A DNA stretch of 46,262 nt from Propionibacterium cyclohexanicum (GCF_900111365.1 NZ_FOGZ01000023.1:1-46262), one strand, 5' to 3'. Positions 1 through 8,610 are shown, counted from the first letter of the stretch. Notes: a model not told the origin generated them from the letters alone. Made by a program: numbers and translations.

Positions 1-95
1 ATCCTCGGAAGGCCTCGGCCACTATCCGGGCACCGACGCGCCGCGCCCTCCCACCACGGCTGCTGCGTCGCCTACACCCTCATCTGGGAAGAGCC
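1..95 (-). mobile_element. IS terminus, left copy (ISL3-like), partial
   Basis: These 95 bases are the exact reverse complement of 46168-46262. Read outward, the repeat begins GGCTCTTCCC, which resembles the GGCTCTTC-type termini known for the ISL3 family. The repeat stops where the permease reading frame starts to look normal (about base 96), so this is the inner end of an insertion sequence whose body lies outside the window. No transposase is visible. The family assignment rests only on the terminal bases; the repeat itself is certain. Confidence 0.7.
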
Positions 96-465
96 GCGAG
101 ACGCCCATCCCGATGAATATGCTCCCTGCCACCATGGCCGATGTGAAGACGAGTGTCCGGGCGAAGGCGGACCAGAACTGCGGGTCGACAAAGACCTTCT
201 GGTACTGGGCCAGCCCGACACTGCGGTAGATCCCGGTGAACAGGGTCTTTTGGCTGTAGTCGGTGAAGGAGGTGATCACCAGGAAGATGATCGGTGCGAG
301 GGTCAGGACGCAGATGACCAGGCCTGCCGGGGTGAGCAGGAACAGCGGGGCGAGATCGTGGCCCCTGGAGCGTCGCGACCGGTGCCGCCCGGATGACCGC
401 TGTGGGGTTTCCACAGCGGTCATCCGGGAGTCGACCGCAGCCACAGTTGCGCTGGGCTTGTTCAT
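96..465 (-). pseudogene. Sugar ABC transporter permease (MalF type), cut by an IS
   Basis: The first about 123 residues are a typical N-terminus of a binding-protein-dependent sugar permease: a basic leader, a first membrane segment (residues about 39-64, ending LAPIIFLVITSF), a FTDY motif, then a QYQKVF..PQFWSAF stretch and a second membrane segment ending GMGVSR. At base 96 the frame runs into the insertion sequence and picks up an unrelated tail ending at base 22. The usual protein is about 300 residues, so the membrane core and the EAA loop are missing. The start has a GAGGAAG ribosome site. The gene lies 24 bases after the binding-protein gene, in the same operon. If the junction is genomic, the importer is broken; if it only marks an assembly end, the gene may be intact in another copy. 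Confidence 0.8.
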
Positions 466-489
466 GGGCTTCTTCCTCGGATCAGCAGA

Positions 490-1818
490 TCACCCGTTGA
501 GCACTGTGTCGAGGTGCGAGTCGAAGTCGCTCGCAGCGTCCTTCGGGGTCTTGGCTCCTGACGCGATGTCGGCGAAGAACTGCTGGACTGCTCCGTCGGC
601 CTCGATCGTTGCCCAGTGCGCGGCGGCCGGAGTCGACTTCGAGTTCTGTGCGGCGATGAAGAACGCCTTCTGGACTTCCGAAGCCTTGCTCTCCGCTTGG
701 GCGGTCATTTCCTTGGTCACCGGGACCCAGCCCTGGTCGCCGAAGATATTCGTCATCTGGACGTTCTCGCTGGTAGCGATCTTGAGCCAGGTCAGTGCCA
801 GCCCCTGTTCCTTCGACTTCTGGGCAATGCCCCACACCGACCCGGCCAGCATCACCGGCTGGTTGTTGCCCGACACCCCCGGGAAGGGGAAGGTTCCGAG
901 GTCGTCGGCGCTGATCTGCGGATTGTCCTTCTCGATGGCCGCGATTTCCCAGCTGTTTCCGAGAACTGCCGACGTCTTGCCCTGCGCGAAGATGTCCTTG
1001 TCCTGGTCGGGCATTGCCGATCCGGTGGTGTCGAGAGTTGCGGAGGCCTTCGAGGAGTAGGTGTTCTGGAAGGTCTTGAACTGCTCAAGACCCTTCTGCG
1101 AAGCGTTGCTGGACAGCTGACCAGACCACTTGCCGTCGCTGCCCTTCGTTGCGATGTCGCCGCCGGCGTCCCACACCCATTGCAGGCCGGCGTACCAGTA
1201 CTTGCCGGGCAGATAGAAGGGGGAGAAGTCCGCTGTTGAGCTGAAGGTCGACTTGACCTTGTCGAGGTCCTGGGTGAGCTGGGTGTAGCTCGTCGGGGCC
1301 TCCGTAATGCCCGCCTGTGCCCACATCTTCTTGTTGTAGATGACCGAGCGGGTGGCGGCGAAGGCCGGAGCGGCGTACAGCTTCCCGTCCACGGTGGCCG
1401 GGCCCTCCAGTCCGGGCAGCCAGCTGCCGCCCTGCTGCAGGACGGACTTGTTCGAGGTGATGTCCATGAGTCCGCCGCTTGCAGCGAAGCTGCCGACGTC
1501 GGTGTTTCCCAGTTCCACCACATCGGGTGGCGTATCTGTGGCGAGTGCCGTGGTGATCTTGGTCGAGATCCCGGACCACTGCTGGGTCTCCACCTTCACC
1601 GTGGCACCGGTCTGCTTGGTGAACTCGTCGTTGATCGCCTTCATGGTGGCGTCGGTGAGATCGCCGGTCATGTTCCACACCGTCAGTGTCTTTCCCTGAC
1701 CGTCGGTGCTCGGGGAAATCTGATTGCCGGTGGACGAACTGCTCGTCCCGCTGGAACAGGCGGCCAGCGTTAGGGCTGCAGCAAGGACCCCCACTGTCCG
1801 GAACAGTGACTTGTGCAT
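490..1818 (-). CDS. Extracellular sugar-binding lipoprotein of ABC importer
   Basis: A 442-residue family 1 solute-binding protein. It has a lipoprotein signal peptide with lipobox LTLAAC (lipidated Cys at about residue 21), a Ser/Thr-rich tether, then a mature domain with the typical LTVWNMTGD start and the TGATVKVE stretch. I chose the ATG at 1818 because AAGGAG lies five bases upstream and the signal peptide follows at once; an upstream in-frame start at 1914 would add 32 residues without signal character. It should deliver an amino sugar or oligosaccharide to the membrane permease encoded just downstream. No ATPase is nearby, as is common for actinobacterial importers that share one ATPase. 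The substrate is inferred from the NagZ/NagA/NagB neighbours. Confidence 0.9.
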   Translation of the reverse strand: MHKSLFRTVGVLAAALTLAACSSGTSSSSTGNQISPSTDGQGKTLTVWNMTGDLTDATMKAINDEFTKQTGATVKVETQQWSGISTKITTALATDTPPDVVELGNTDVGSFAASGGLMDITSNKSVLQQGGSWLPGLEGPATVDGKLYAAPAFAATRSVIYNKKMWAQAGITEAPTSYTQLTQDLDKVKSTFSSTADFSPFYLPGKYWYAGLQWVWDAGGDIATKGSDGKWSGQLSSNASQKGLEQFKTFQNTYSSKASATLDTTGSAMPDQDKDIFAQGKTSAVLGNSWEIAAIEKDNPQISADDLGTFPFPGVSGNNQPVMLAGSVWGIAQKSKEQGLALTWLKIATSENVQMTNIFGDQGWVPVTKEMTAQAESKASEVQKAFFIAAQNSKSTPAAAHWATIEADGAVQQFFADIASGAKTPKDAASDFDSHLDTVLNG

Positions 1819-1910
1819 CGAGACTCCTTGTATGTCGTGGCGGAACTCTCTCCGCCGGATGAACCCGGAGATTCCCGGGATCTGGGTGGCCAGCTGGTGA
1901 TGGCGGTGCA

Positions 1911-3062
1911 TCACTCCACTCCCAACTCGCCGGAGAGGACCAGCTCGGTGGCTCCGAGCAGGACGAGATTGATGTCATCGGTGGACGGACGGATCACCAG
2001 GCCATTGCTCACGGCGGACATGGTGTTCGCCCGCACGGTCGCCCGCGCGGTGTCGGTGAGGACGCCGCCGACCAGCTCGGCTGGGCCGGAGACGATCACC
2101 TCGTTGAGATTCAGGGCGCTGATGATCGGGGCAAGAGCCACGCCGAGCGCGGTCCCGGCACCACTGAGCACCTGGTCGCGGTCTTCGCCTGCGCCGATCC
2201 GTCGCTTGAGCTGCGAGGCGGCGAGCGCCACCTCGAGGCAGCCCACGCGGCCGCAGGCACACAGGCCCTCGTCGCTCACCACGACGTGCCCGATCTCGCC
2301 GGCGGCGAACTGCTCGCCCTCGACGAGTGCGCCACCCACGATGAGTCCCGCGCCCACGCCGTGCTCAATACGCACCACCATGAGGCTTCGTTCGTGTGTG
2401 CTCTCGAAGGTGCGCACGCCCAGGACGGCGGCATTTGCGTCATTGGCGACATGGACGGGGTAGTCGAAGCGGGACCGGATTCGAGCCGCGAGATCGAGCT
2501 CGTACCACCTCAGGTTGGGGGCCTCGCGGACCTTGCCCTCGGGGGTCACGATGCCGGGAGTGCCGACGCCGATCCCCAGGACGCGGACTGTGACCGCGTC
2601 CGCGAGGGAGCCTATGAGCGCGAGCACCTGCTCGAGCGCTTCGTCCCCGCCCATTCCGGCGAGCGGGAGCTCGACGCGATGCTGGACCTGGCCGTGGAGG
2701 GTCATGACGGCACCCACGAAACAGTCATCCGGGGAAAGATCGATGGCGAGGACACGCAGCTGCTCGTCGGCCAGCCCGACGAGCATCGCGGGTTTGCCGG
2801 GGCGGGCGCTGCCTATGGTGCGCGGCCCGAGCTCCACGACCAGGCCGTCCTCCTCCAGCCCGGCGACCAGGTCCGAGACGGTGACCCGGGTCAGCCCCGA
2901 GGCGCGGGCGATGTCGGCGCGGCTCTGCGGCCCCTCGTGGAAGAGATGGCGTAGCACGAGGCGGCGGTTGTGACGACGCGCGTCCTCAGGCAGCGATTTC
3001 ACGTCAAGTCGGCTGCGGCTGCTCGTGACCTGTGCGCGACGACGCCTGGCAGTGGTTGACAT
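1911..3062 (-). CDS. ROK family transcriptional repressor (NagC/XylR type)
   Basis: A 383-residue protein with an N-terminal winged helix-turn-helix (about residues 30-85, with SRADIARASGLTRVTVSDLV) joined to a ROK sugar-sensing domain. The ROK signature is present: GTPGIV, the NDANAA motif, and a zinc site in GHVVVSDEGLCACGRVGCLE. The ATG at 3062 is preferred over a GTG at 3068 because AGGAGG lies five bases before it. The gene stands directly upstream of the binding-protein gene on the same strand (92 base gap), so it probably heads the transporter operon and represses it and the divergent nagZ. Effector binding releases the DNA in characterised members; the effector here is probably GlcNAc or a phosphorylated form. 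Confidence 0.9.
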   Translation of the reverse strand: MSTTARRRRAQVTSSRSRLDVKSLPEDARRHNRRLVLRHLFHEGPQSRADIARASGLTRVTVSDLVAGLEEDGLVVELGPRTIGSARPGKPAMLVGLADEQLRVLAIDLSPDDCFVGAVMTLHGQVQHRVELPLAGMGGDEALEQVLALIGSLADAVTVRVLGIGVGTPGIVTPEGKVREAPNLRWYELDLAARIRSRFDYPVHVANDANAAVLGVRTFESTHERSLMVVRIEHGVGAGLIVGGALVEGEQFAAGEIGHVVVSDEGLCACGRVGCLEVALAASQLKRRIGAGEDRDQVLSGAGTALGVALAPIISALNLNEVIVSGPAELVGGVLTDTARATVRANTMSAVSNGLVIRPSTDDINLVLLGATELVLSGELGVE

Positions 3063-3304
3063 CGTCACCTCCTCGCTCCATTGTGGAAGGTGCCCTGATG
3101 ATTGTTAGTACACCGTCCTGACAAATAGAAGTCAAGCAGGAGTGCGGACCAAATGGATGACAGCCTCGTTTCAGTTCTGTCAAGATCGCATGACGCATCA
3201 AAAACCCTAGTGAGAGGCATGCAGGAGAGGAGAGGCCAGTCATCGGGTCCGCTGTGGCGGCGAGCTTCGATCGAGGAGGAAGACTGCTTGCGGGCGTGTT
3301 TTTC

Positions 3305-3319
3305 GTAAGGTTTACTTAC
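3305..3319. promoter_or_regulatory. Inverted repeat before nagZ, candidate ROK operator
   Basis: GTAAG-5-CTTAC is a perfect 5+5 inverted repeat ending four bases before the nagZ start codon, inside the 261-base divergent region between the ROK gene and nagZ. Its position would block nagZ transcription or initiation. No clear Shine-Dalgarno is present; only AAGG at 3307-3310, inside the repeat. The ROK protein encoded next door is the natural candidate binder; this is inference. Confidence 0.45.
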
Positions 3320-3323
3320 AAAC

Positions 3324-4778
3324 ATGAGTGTGGACACTGCTCCCGCAGGCATGTACCGAGAGGTGCTCGGGACCCTCCTGCTGGGCTTTGCGGGAGCGCA
3401 GCTTCCCGACTGGGTGGCGGCCCTCCTCGAGGACGGACTGGCCGGGATCTGCCTGTACGGCGACACCATCGGCACGCCCGACGAATGCCGGCGTCTCGTG
3501 GCTCAGGTGCGCGCCCACAAGCGCGACGCGATCGTCGCCGTCGACGAGGAGGGGGGCGATGTCACCCGGCTTCACTTCTGCACCGGCTCCCCCTATCCGG
3601 GAAATGCCCTGCTCGGGCGACTCGACGACCTCGCGGTGACCGAGCAGATCGGCAGGGATGTCGGTGCGGAGGCGATTGCGGCGGGCTGCACCCTTCTTCT
3701 GGCCCCGGTCGCCGATGTGAGCACCAATCCCCTCAATCCGGTCATCGGCGTGCGAAGCTTCGGCGCCGATCCGCACCGGGTGTCTGCCCATGTCGGCGCA
3801 TGGATCCGTGGTGCCCACTCGGCCGGCATCGCCGTATGCACCAAGCACTTCCCCGGCCATGGCGACACAACCGTGGACTCGCATCTGGGCCTGCCCCGGG
3901 TGACCCGTGATCTCGACGCGCTGAGCACAGGCGAGCTGATCAGCTTCCGGGCAGCGATCGCGGCCGGAACCGACGCGATGATGACCGCCCACATCCTTCT
4001 TCCGGCACTCGACCCGAAGGCCCCGGCGACGATGAGTCCACGGATCGTCGGCCAGCTCCTTCGCCAGGATCTTGGATTCGCAGGGGTCGTGCTGAGCGAC
4101 GCCCTGGACATGGAGGGTGCGCGGGCGGGGCGGGGCATCGCGGGGGCCGCGGTCCGCTCCCTCGCTGCGGGCGTCGACCTGCTGTGCCTGGGCGGTGACA
4201 ACGATCCGGCGCTCATCGACGAGATCTGTGCCACGGCATCCGCGGCTGTCCGGGCCGGGGCCCTCACCATCCAGCGGATCGGAGATGCGGCACGCAAGGT
4301 CCGCGCGCTGCAGGGCGCTCGTCCGAGCCGGGACCTGACCTGGGGACAGGCTGCCGCGGCGCCGATGCCCAGCGACCGGCTAGCTGCCGCCTTCGAGATC
4401 AGCGATCGTGCGCGGCGTTGGATCGATGAGGCTGACGGACGCTTTGAGTTCATCACACTCGAGGCGCCCGTCACGCCTGCCATCAACGCCGTGCCCTGGG
4501 GTCCTGCCGCGAGCGCCATCCCGAGCATCCAGGTGTCCTCGGCACACGCCCCGCTGCCGGTCGACGGAGGATATGTCGCCGTGGTGGGTCGAGATATCCA
4601 CCGTCACGAGGATGCCCGGGCGTTCGCCGACCGGGCCCGTGAGGCGCTCGGACAGCGAGTGATCTGCGTCGAGATGGGAATGCCCGGGCCTGATCTCGGG
4701 TACGCCGATATCGCCACCTTTGGTGCGTCTGCGCTGGTGGGGAAGGTATTGGTGGAGCTCCTGAGGGGGCACTCGTGA
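3324..4778 (+). CDS. nagZ: NagZ-type GH3 beta-N-acetylglucosaminidase/phosphorylase
   Basis: A 484-residue glycoside hydrolase family 3 enzyme without a signal peptide, so cytoplasmic. The NagZ signature KHFPGHGDTTVDSH is present at about residue 174, with the Asp-His dyad (D185, H187) that distinguishes the NagZ branch. The catalytic nucleophile is in SDALDM (about D259). It removes terminal GlcNAc from muropeptides or chitooligosaccharides; some actinobacterial members with this dyad act as phosphorylases and release GlcNAc-1-phosphate, which the sequence cannot decide. The C-terminal region (about 340-484) is a second domain. The stop overlaps the kinase start by GTGA, so the two are translationally coupled. 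An alternative start at Met10 is possible because the RBS is weak. Confidence 0.88.
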   Translation: MSVDTAPAGMYREVLGTLLLGFAGAQLPDWVAALLEDGLAGICLYGDTIGTPDECRRLVAQVRAHKRDAIVAVDEEGGDVTRLHFCTGSPYPGNALLGRLDDLAVTEQIGRDVGAEAIAAGCTLLLAPVADVSTNPLNPVIGVRSFGADPHRVSAHVGAWIRGAHSAGIAVCTKHFPGHGDTTVDSHLGLPRVTRDLDALSTGELISFRAAIAAGTDAMMTAHILLPALDPKAPATMSPRIVGQLLRQDLGFAGVVLSDALDMEGARAGRGIAGAAVRSLAAGVDLLCLGGDNDPALIDEICATASAAVRAGALTIQRIGDAARKVRALQGARPSRDLTWGQAAAAPMPSDRLAAAFEISDRARRWIDEADGRFEFITLEAPVTPAINAVPWGPAASAIPSIQVSSAHAPLPVDGGYVAVVGRDIHRHEDARAFADRAREALGQRVICVEMGMPGPDLGYADIATFGASALVGKVLVELLRGHS

Positions 4779-5695
4779 GACTCGGAGTGGATGTCGGAGG
4801 AACGAAGGTCGAGGTGGTGGCTCTCGAGGAGGGCCATCGGGTGGCCTCGAGCCGCGTTGTGACGGGTCACGGCAATACCGGCGTGGTCGAGTCGGTGCTG
4901 ACGGCGGTTGCTGGCCTGCTGGCCGAGCCGGGATTGCATCATTCGGCGATCGAATCGGTGGGGGTGGGCATCCCCGGTGTCGTCGATCTCGTCAGCGGGC
5001 GCGTCACGCACGCGGTGAACCTCGGGGTGGAGGATCTGGCGCTGGGGCCGATCCTCGCCGCGCGATTGGGCGTGGAGGTCCGGGTCGACAATGACGTGAA
5101 CGCGGCATGCCTGGGTGCCTACCATCTGCTCAAACTGAGCGGGTCGATGGCCTATCTCAATCTGGGCACCGGGCTGGCAGCGGGACTGGTTCTGGATGGC
5201 CAGCTCTGGCACGGCTCCCGAGGCTCTGCCGGTGAGATCGGGCACATCAGCCTCGACCCGAACGGACCTGTGTGCGCCTGCGGTCAGCATGGCTGCCTCG
5301 AGGTCTATGCCTCCGGGTCGGGGCTGGCACGCGCCTGGCCGACGCATGATCTGCACCCCACCGACAATCTCTTCGATGCCGCCGATGCCGGCGATCCTCG
5401 GGCCATTGTCGTGCGGGACACCTTCGTGCGGGCCGTCGCCGACGCTGTGAGCATCCTTGTTCTCACCCTCGACGTCGATTCGGTGGTGATCGGCGGAGGA
5501 CTGAGCAATCTCGGCGGCCGGCTGATGCACCCGCTTGCGCGCGAGCTCACGGAGCGCGCAGGGTGCTCGGCCTTCCTTGCCGGGCTGGGTATCGCCGATC
5601 GCCTTCGGCTTGCCTCCCACGGCAGCGCGGCACCAGCGGTGGGTGCCGCCCTCATCGGTGCCGGATCTCAGAAGAAGCTCAGTTCGCCCCGGTGA
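4775..5695 (+). CDS. ROK family sugar kinase (probable GlcNAc kinase)
   Basis: A 306-residue ROK kinase. It begins with the phosphate-binding DVGGTK motif (about residues 5-10), has GIPGVVD, the catalytic DND motif (VDNDVNAA), and the zinc site GHISLDPNGPVCACGQHGCLE. There is no DNA-binding domain, so it is an enzyme and not a regulator. It probably phosphorylates GlcNAc released by the upstream NagZ to GlcNAc-6-phosphate, the substrate of NagA encoded next. The GTG start overlaps the nagZ stop by four bases and has a GAGGGGG ribosome site. The 3' end overlaps the convergent nagA by 28 bases. Glucokinase or ManNAc kinase activity cannot be excluded. Confidence 0.87.
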   Translation: MRLGVDVGGTKVEVVALEEGHRVASSRVVTGHGNTGVVESVLTAVAGLLAEPGLHHSAIESVGVGIPGVVDLVSGRVTHAVNLGVEDLALGPILAARLGVEVRVDNDVNAACLGAYHLLKLSGSMAYLNLGTGLAAGLVLDGQLWHGSRGSAGEIGHISLDPNGPVCACGQHGCLEVYASGSGLARAWPTHDLHPTDNLFDAADAGDPRAIVVRDTFVRAVADAVSILVLTLDVDSVVIGGGLSNLGGRLMHPLARELTERAGCSAFLAGLGIADRLRLASHGSAAPAVGAALIGAGSQKKLSSPR

Positions 5696-6771
5696 GACAC
5701 ACAGCTGATCCGCCCAGCGGTGACCCCGACAAAATCGGCCGGATCATTGCGCCGTAGCGCGGGAACCTGCAGATTCAGCAGTCGCGCCGGGTTTCCGTTG
5801 GTCCACAGCGCAATGCTGCGCGGGTCGATTCCTCGCGTGAGCAGGTGATCGACGCCATCGCGGAGCACCGATGTACTGCCGGCCAGGGCACCCGTCCCGA
5901 CAATCCGGGCAATGCCGCGGCGCACCTCCACCGGCGATCCAGCGATCTGGAAGTGCCCATCGCCGAGACCCGAGGCGGCCATCGAATCGGAAACCAGAAG
6001 CAAGCGGTCACCGGCAAGCCTTATGGCGAGATCGACCGCGTCGTCGCAGACATGCTGCCCGTCGGCGATGAGTTCCACGCTGAGCCGTCCGTCGAGCAGG
6101 GCCACGCTGGCCACCCCTGGGGTGCGGTGGTGCAGGCCCGACATCGCATTGAACAGGTGGGTCACGTCGCTGGCGCCGGCATCCACTGCCTCGCGGGCGA
6201 TCTCGGCGCTGGCATTGCTGTGGCCGATCGCCACGACGACGCCATGGGCCACCAGCGCCGAGATAGCGGACATCGCACCTGGCAGCTCGGGGGCAAGGGT
6301 GATGAGCCGCACCGTGCCCCCACCTGCTTCGACCACATCGAGCAGCTCAGCGGCGGCGGGGACGCGAAGCAGCGAGCTCTCGTGCGCGCCGCGTTTCTCG
6401 GGCGAGATCCACGGTCCCTCGAGATGGATTCCAGCGAGTTCACCGGACCAGACCAATGGAGCAAGCTCTGTGATCCGTTTCTTCACCTCTGCCAGAGCTG
6501 CCGTGGCAATGGTGGCATTGAGCTGGGTTGTGCCGTTCTCGTGGTGGAAGGCGATGGCGGGTCCGGGATCGGATCCGAGCATGCCGAAGTCAATGCCGCG
6601 CGCGCCATGGGTGTGGACATCGACGAAGGGGGGAAGGAGCATGTCGAACCGCTGGTCAGGCGGAACTGGCGCTGTGCCGGCGCCACGCTCGACAATGAGC
6701 CCGCCTTCGGTGCGCAACCAGCCCGGTGCGCTCGCGTTCGTGTCCGCCATCTGGCTCGCCTGGATGAACAT
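5668..6771 (-). CDS. nagA: N-acetylglucosamine-6-phosphate deacetylase
   Basis: A 367-residue amidohydrolase. The motifs of NagA are all visible: VDVHTHGARG near the N-terminus, the metal ligand Glu in HLEGPW, GHSNA, THLFNAMSGLHHR, and the catalytic Asp in SDSMAASGLGDG. It converts GlcNAc-6-phosphate to glucosamine-6-phosphate and acetate. I use the ATG at 6771, with GGGGAGG upstream at a slightly long spacing; Met at 6750 is an alternative and an upstream in-frame start at 6870 would run through the operator. It is divergent from nagB and convergent with the kinase gene, with a 28-base tail overlap. Confidence 0.93.
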   Translation of the reverse strand: MFIQASQMADTNASAPGWLRTEGGLIVERGAGTAPVPPDQRFDMLLPPFVDVHTHGARGIDFGMLGSDPGPAIAFHHENGTTQLNATIATAALAEVKKRITELAPLVWSGELAGIHLEGPWISPEKRGAHESSLLRVPAAAELLDVVEAGGGTVRLITLAPELPGAMSAISALVAHGVVVAIGHSNASAEIAREAVDAGASDVTHLFNAMSGLHHRTPGVASVALLDGRLSVELIADGQHVCDDAVDLAIRLAGDRLLLVSDSMAASGLGDGHFQIAGSPVEVRRGIARIVGTGALAGSTSVLRDGVDHLLTRGIDPRSIALWTNGNPARLLNLQVPALRRNDPADFVGVTAGRISCVSHRGELSFF

Positions 6772-6834
6772 GATGGGCGCTGCCTCCCCTTCGGTCCTGG
6801 TCAGGCGACGAGAGATATGCCGGATGACCTGAAA

Positions 6835-6848
6835 TTGGTATATACCTG
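6835..6848. promoter_or_regulatory. DasR/NagR-type (dre-like) operator between nagA and nagB
   Basis: TTGGTATATACCTG contains the perfect palindrome GGTATATACC (6837-6846). It resembles the operator known for DasR/NagR regulators (a TGGTCTAGACCA-type palindrome, with TTGGTATAGAC variants). It lies in the 210-base divergent promoter of nagA and nagB, two genes that DasR/NagR controls in other organisms, and a GntR/HutC regulator gene follows nagB. The TATATA core could also be part of a -10 element, which would allow simple occlusion. Confidence 0.6.
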
Positions 6849-6981
6849 TTCTATCGGTTGCAGGGCTCATGGGGCCACCGAATCAGTCAGCCGTCGGCTG
6901 CCTGCAGCGGGCCGGTTCATCATGAAGGACGCTCATCGGGAGATCCACGAGGCGTCCTGTGGGCGGAAAGGACGAGGACCG

Positions 6982-7782
6982 GTGGAAGTCATCATCGTCG
7001 ACAATGAGCTGATGGTCGCCCGCACTGCGGCGGACCTGGTCAGCGATCTGGTCAGCGCTCAGCCCTCGGCAGTGCTCGGAGTCGCGACCGGAAGCAGCCC
7101 GGTGGGCCTGTACCAGGAGCTGTCGCGTCGGGTGAACAGCGGCGAGCTCTCGTTGGAGCGGTGCAGCGCGTTCATGCTCGACGAGTACGTCGGGCTGGGC
7201 GCCGAGCATCCCGCCAGCTATCGCCGATTCATCGAGGAGAAACTCGTCGAGCCCACCGATCTGCCGCCTGCGAATGTGCACGGCCCGGACGGTTCGGCGT
7301 CCGACCTGGTGGCGGAATGCGATGCATACGAGAAGGCCATCGCGTCGTGCGGCGGCGTCGACCTGCAGATCCTGGGCATCGGCACCGACGGCCACATCGG
7401 TTTCAACGAGCCTGCCTCTTCGCTCAGCAGCCGGACCCGGATCAAGACCCTGACGCACCAGACCCGACTCGACAATTCGCGGTTCTTCGATGGCGATATC
7501 GACCGGGTGCCACACCACTGCCTCACCCAGGGGATCGGCACCATCATGGACGCCCGCACGATCGTGCTGGTGGCCACCGGGCGGAAGAAGGCCGACGCCA
7601 TCCATCGCATCGTCGAAGGTCCGGTGACGGCCCGGTGGCCCGGTTCGCAACTGCAGCATCATCCCCATGTGACCGTTGTCGTCGACGAAGCGGCGGCGAG
7701 CGAGCTGGAGCTGCACGACTACTTCGTCCAGATCCATCGCGACAACGAGTGGGGCAGGAACCTGCGGGTCGGTGAGGGGTGA
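6982..7782 (+). CDS. nagB: Glucosamine-6-phosphate deaminase
   Basis: A 266-residue protein, the usual NagB length. It starts MEVIIVDN like other NagB proteins and carries GVATGSSPVGLY, MLDEYVGL and the active-site stretch GTDGHIGFNEPASS followed by SRTRIKTLT. It converts glucosamine-6-phosphate to fructose-6-phosphate and ammonia, the last step of the pathway. The GTG at 6982 fits the family N-terminus and has GAGGA upstream; an in-frame ATG at 6922 would add 20 residues without homology. The reading frame happens to be open far upstream, antisense to nagA, which is a composition artefact. The stop overlaps the GntR regulator start by GTGA. Confidence 0.95.
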   Translation: MEVIIVDNELMVARTAADLVSDLVSAQPSAVLGVATGSSPVGLYQELSRRVNSGELSLERCSAFMLDEYVGLGAEHPASYRRFIEEKLVEPTDLPPANVHGPDGSASDLVAECDAYEKAIASCGGVDLQILGIGTDGHIGFNEPASSLSSRTRIKTLTHQTRLDNSRFFDGDIDRVPHHCLTQGIGTIMDARTIVLVATGRKKADAIHRIVEGPVTARWPGSQLQHHPHVTVVVDEAAASELELHDYFVQIHRDNEWGRNLRVGEG

Positions 7783-8492
7783 GCGCCGAATCCGCGGCGC
7801 CTGCCTACCTGCGCATCAAGGCACAGATCGACCAGGCCTATGTCCGGGGCCAGCGCGCCGACCGGGCGATTCCTGCAGAACGTGCTCTTGCGCAGGAGTT
7901 CGGCGTGACGCGCGCCACCGTGCGCAGGGCGGTGGGGCAGCTGGTGGACGAAGGACGGTTGTACAGCGTTCGCGGTGCAGGGACCTACTGCGTCGGCCCG
8001 GGCATCGCCAAGACGCTGCGGCTCAACTCCTTTACCGAGGAAGTCCGGATGGAGGGTCACGAACCGAGCTCACATCTGCTGGGGGTCGCGGAGGTTCCGG
8101 CGAGCGAGCACGTCGCCCGCCGGTTGGGGCTCAGCCCAGGGGCACCGGTGATCGAGATCAGGCGGCTGCGGTGCTCCGACGGAGAGCCAATGTGCCTGGA
8201 GTCCGCGTCCCTGCCCTGCGGCCGAGTTCCGCAGCTGCGCAACCACGATCTCACCGGCTCGCTCTACAGGCTCCTGGCGGACGTGTACGGACTCGACCTC
8301 AGCTGGGCCGAGCAGCAGGTCGAGGCGGTCGTCTACGCTCCCGACGAGGCAGAACTGCTCGGTGTGGCGCCGTTCTCGGCGGCCCTGCGCGTCGAGCGCA
8401 CCACCTTCGACGCCCGCGGCGGACGGGCCGAGTTCTGCGTCACGAGCTATCGCGCCGACAAGTTCTCGCTGCGTTTCTCGGTGCGCAGGTAG
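7779..8492 (+). CDS. GntR/HutC family regulator, NagR/DasR-like
   Basis: A 237-residue regulator with an N-terminal GntR winged helix-turn-helix (AIPAERALAQEFGVTRATVRRA, about residues 30-52, then a wing RGAGTYC) and a C-terminal UTRA effector domain (about 85-232). In characterised NagR/DasR proteins the UTRA domain binds glucosamine-6-phosphate or GlcNAc-6-phosphate. Translational coupling to nagB and the dre-like palindrome 0.9 kb upstream support the same role. The amino-sugar region thus has two regulators of different families, ROK and GntR. It reads toward the oppositely oriented ligase gene; no obvious T-tailed terminator lies in the 118-base gap. Confidence 0.88.
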   Translation: MSAESAAPAYLRIKAQIDQAYVRGQRADRAIPAERALAQEFGVTRATVRRAVGQLVDEGRLYSVRGAGTYCVGPGIAKTLRLNSFTEEVRMEGHEPSSHLLGVAEVPASEHVARRLGLSPGAPVIEIRRLRCSDGEPMCLESASLPCGRVPQLRNHDLTGSLYRLLADVYGLDLSWAEQQVEAVVYAPDEAELLGVAPFSAALRVERTTFDARGGRAEFCVTSYRADKFSLRFSVRR

Positions 8493-8610
8493 GCCGGTCG
8501 CGCCCTCGGTGGACAGGAGTTCACGGGCTCGGTGAATCGATCTGCATCCGGTTTCCCAGCCCGAGAACGATCCCGGCACTCTTGACGGTGACGTGGATGG
8601 TCGTGCGGCG

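Noticed and set aside
5845-6981. Long + strand reading frame in front of nagB
   Set aside because: It is antisense to nagA with Arg/Cys/His-rich composition; the NagB homology begins at 6982.
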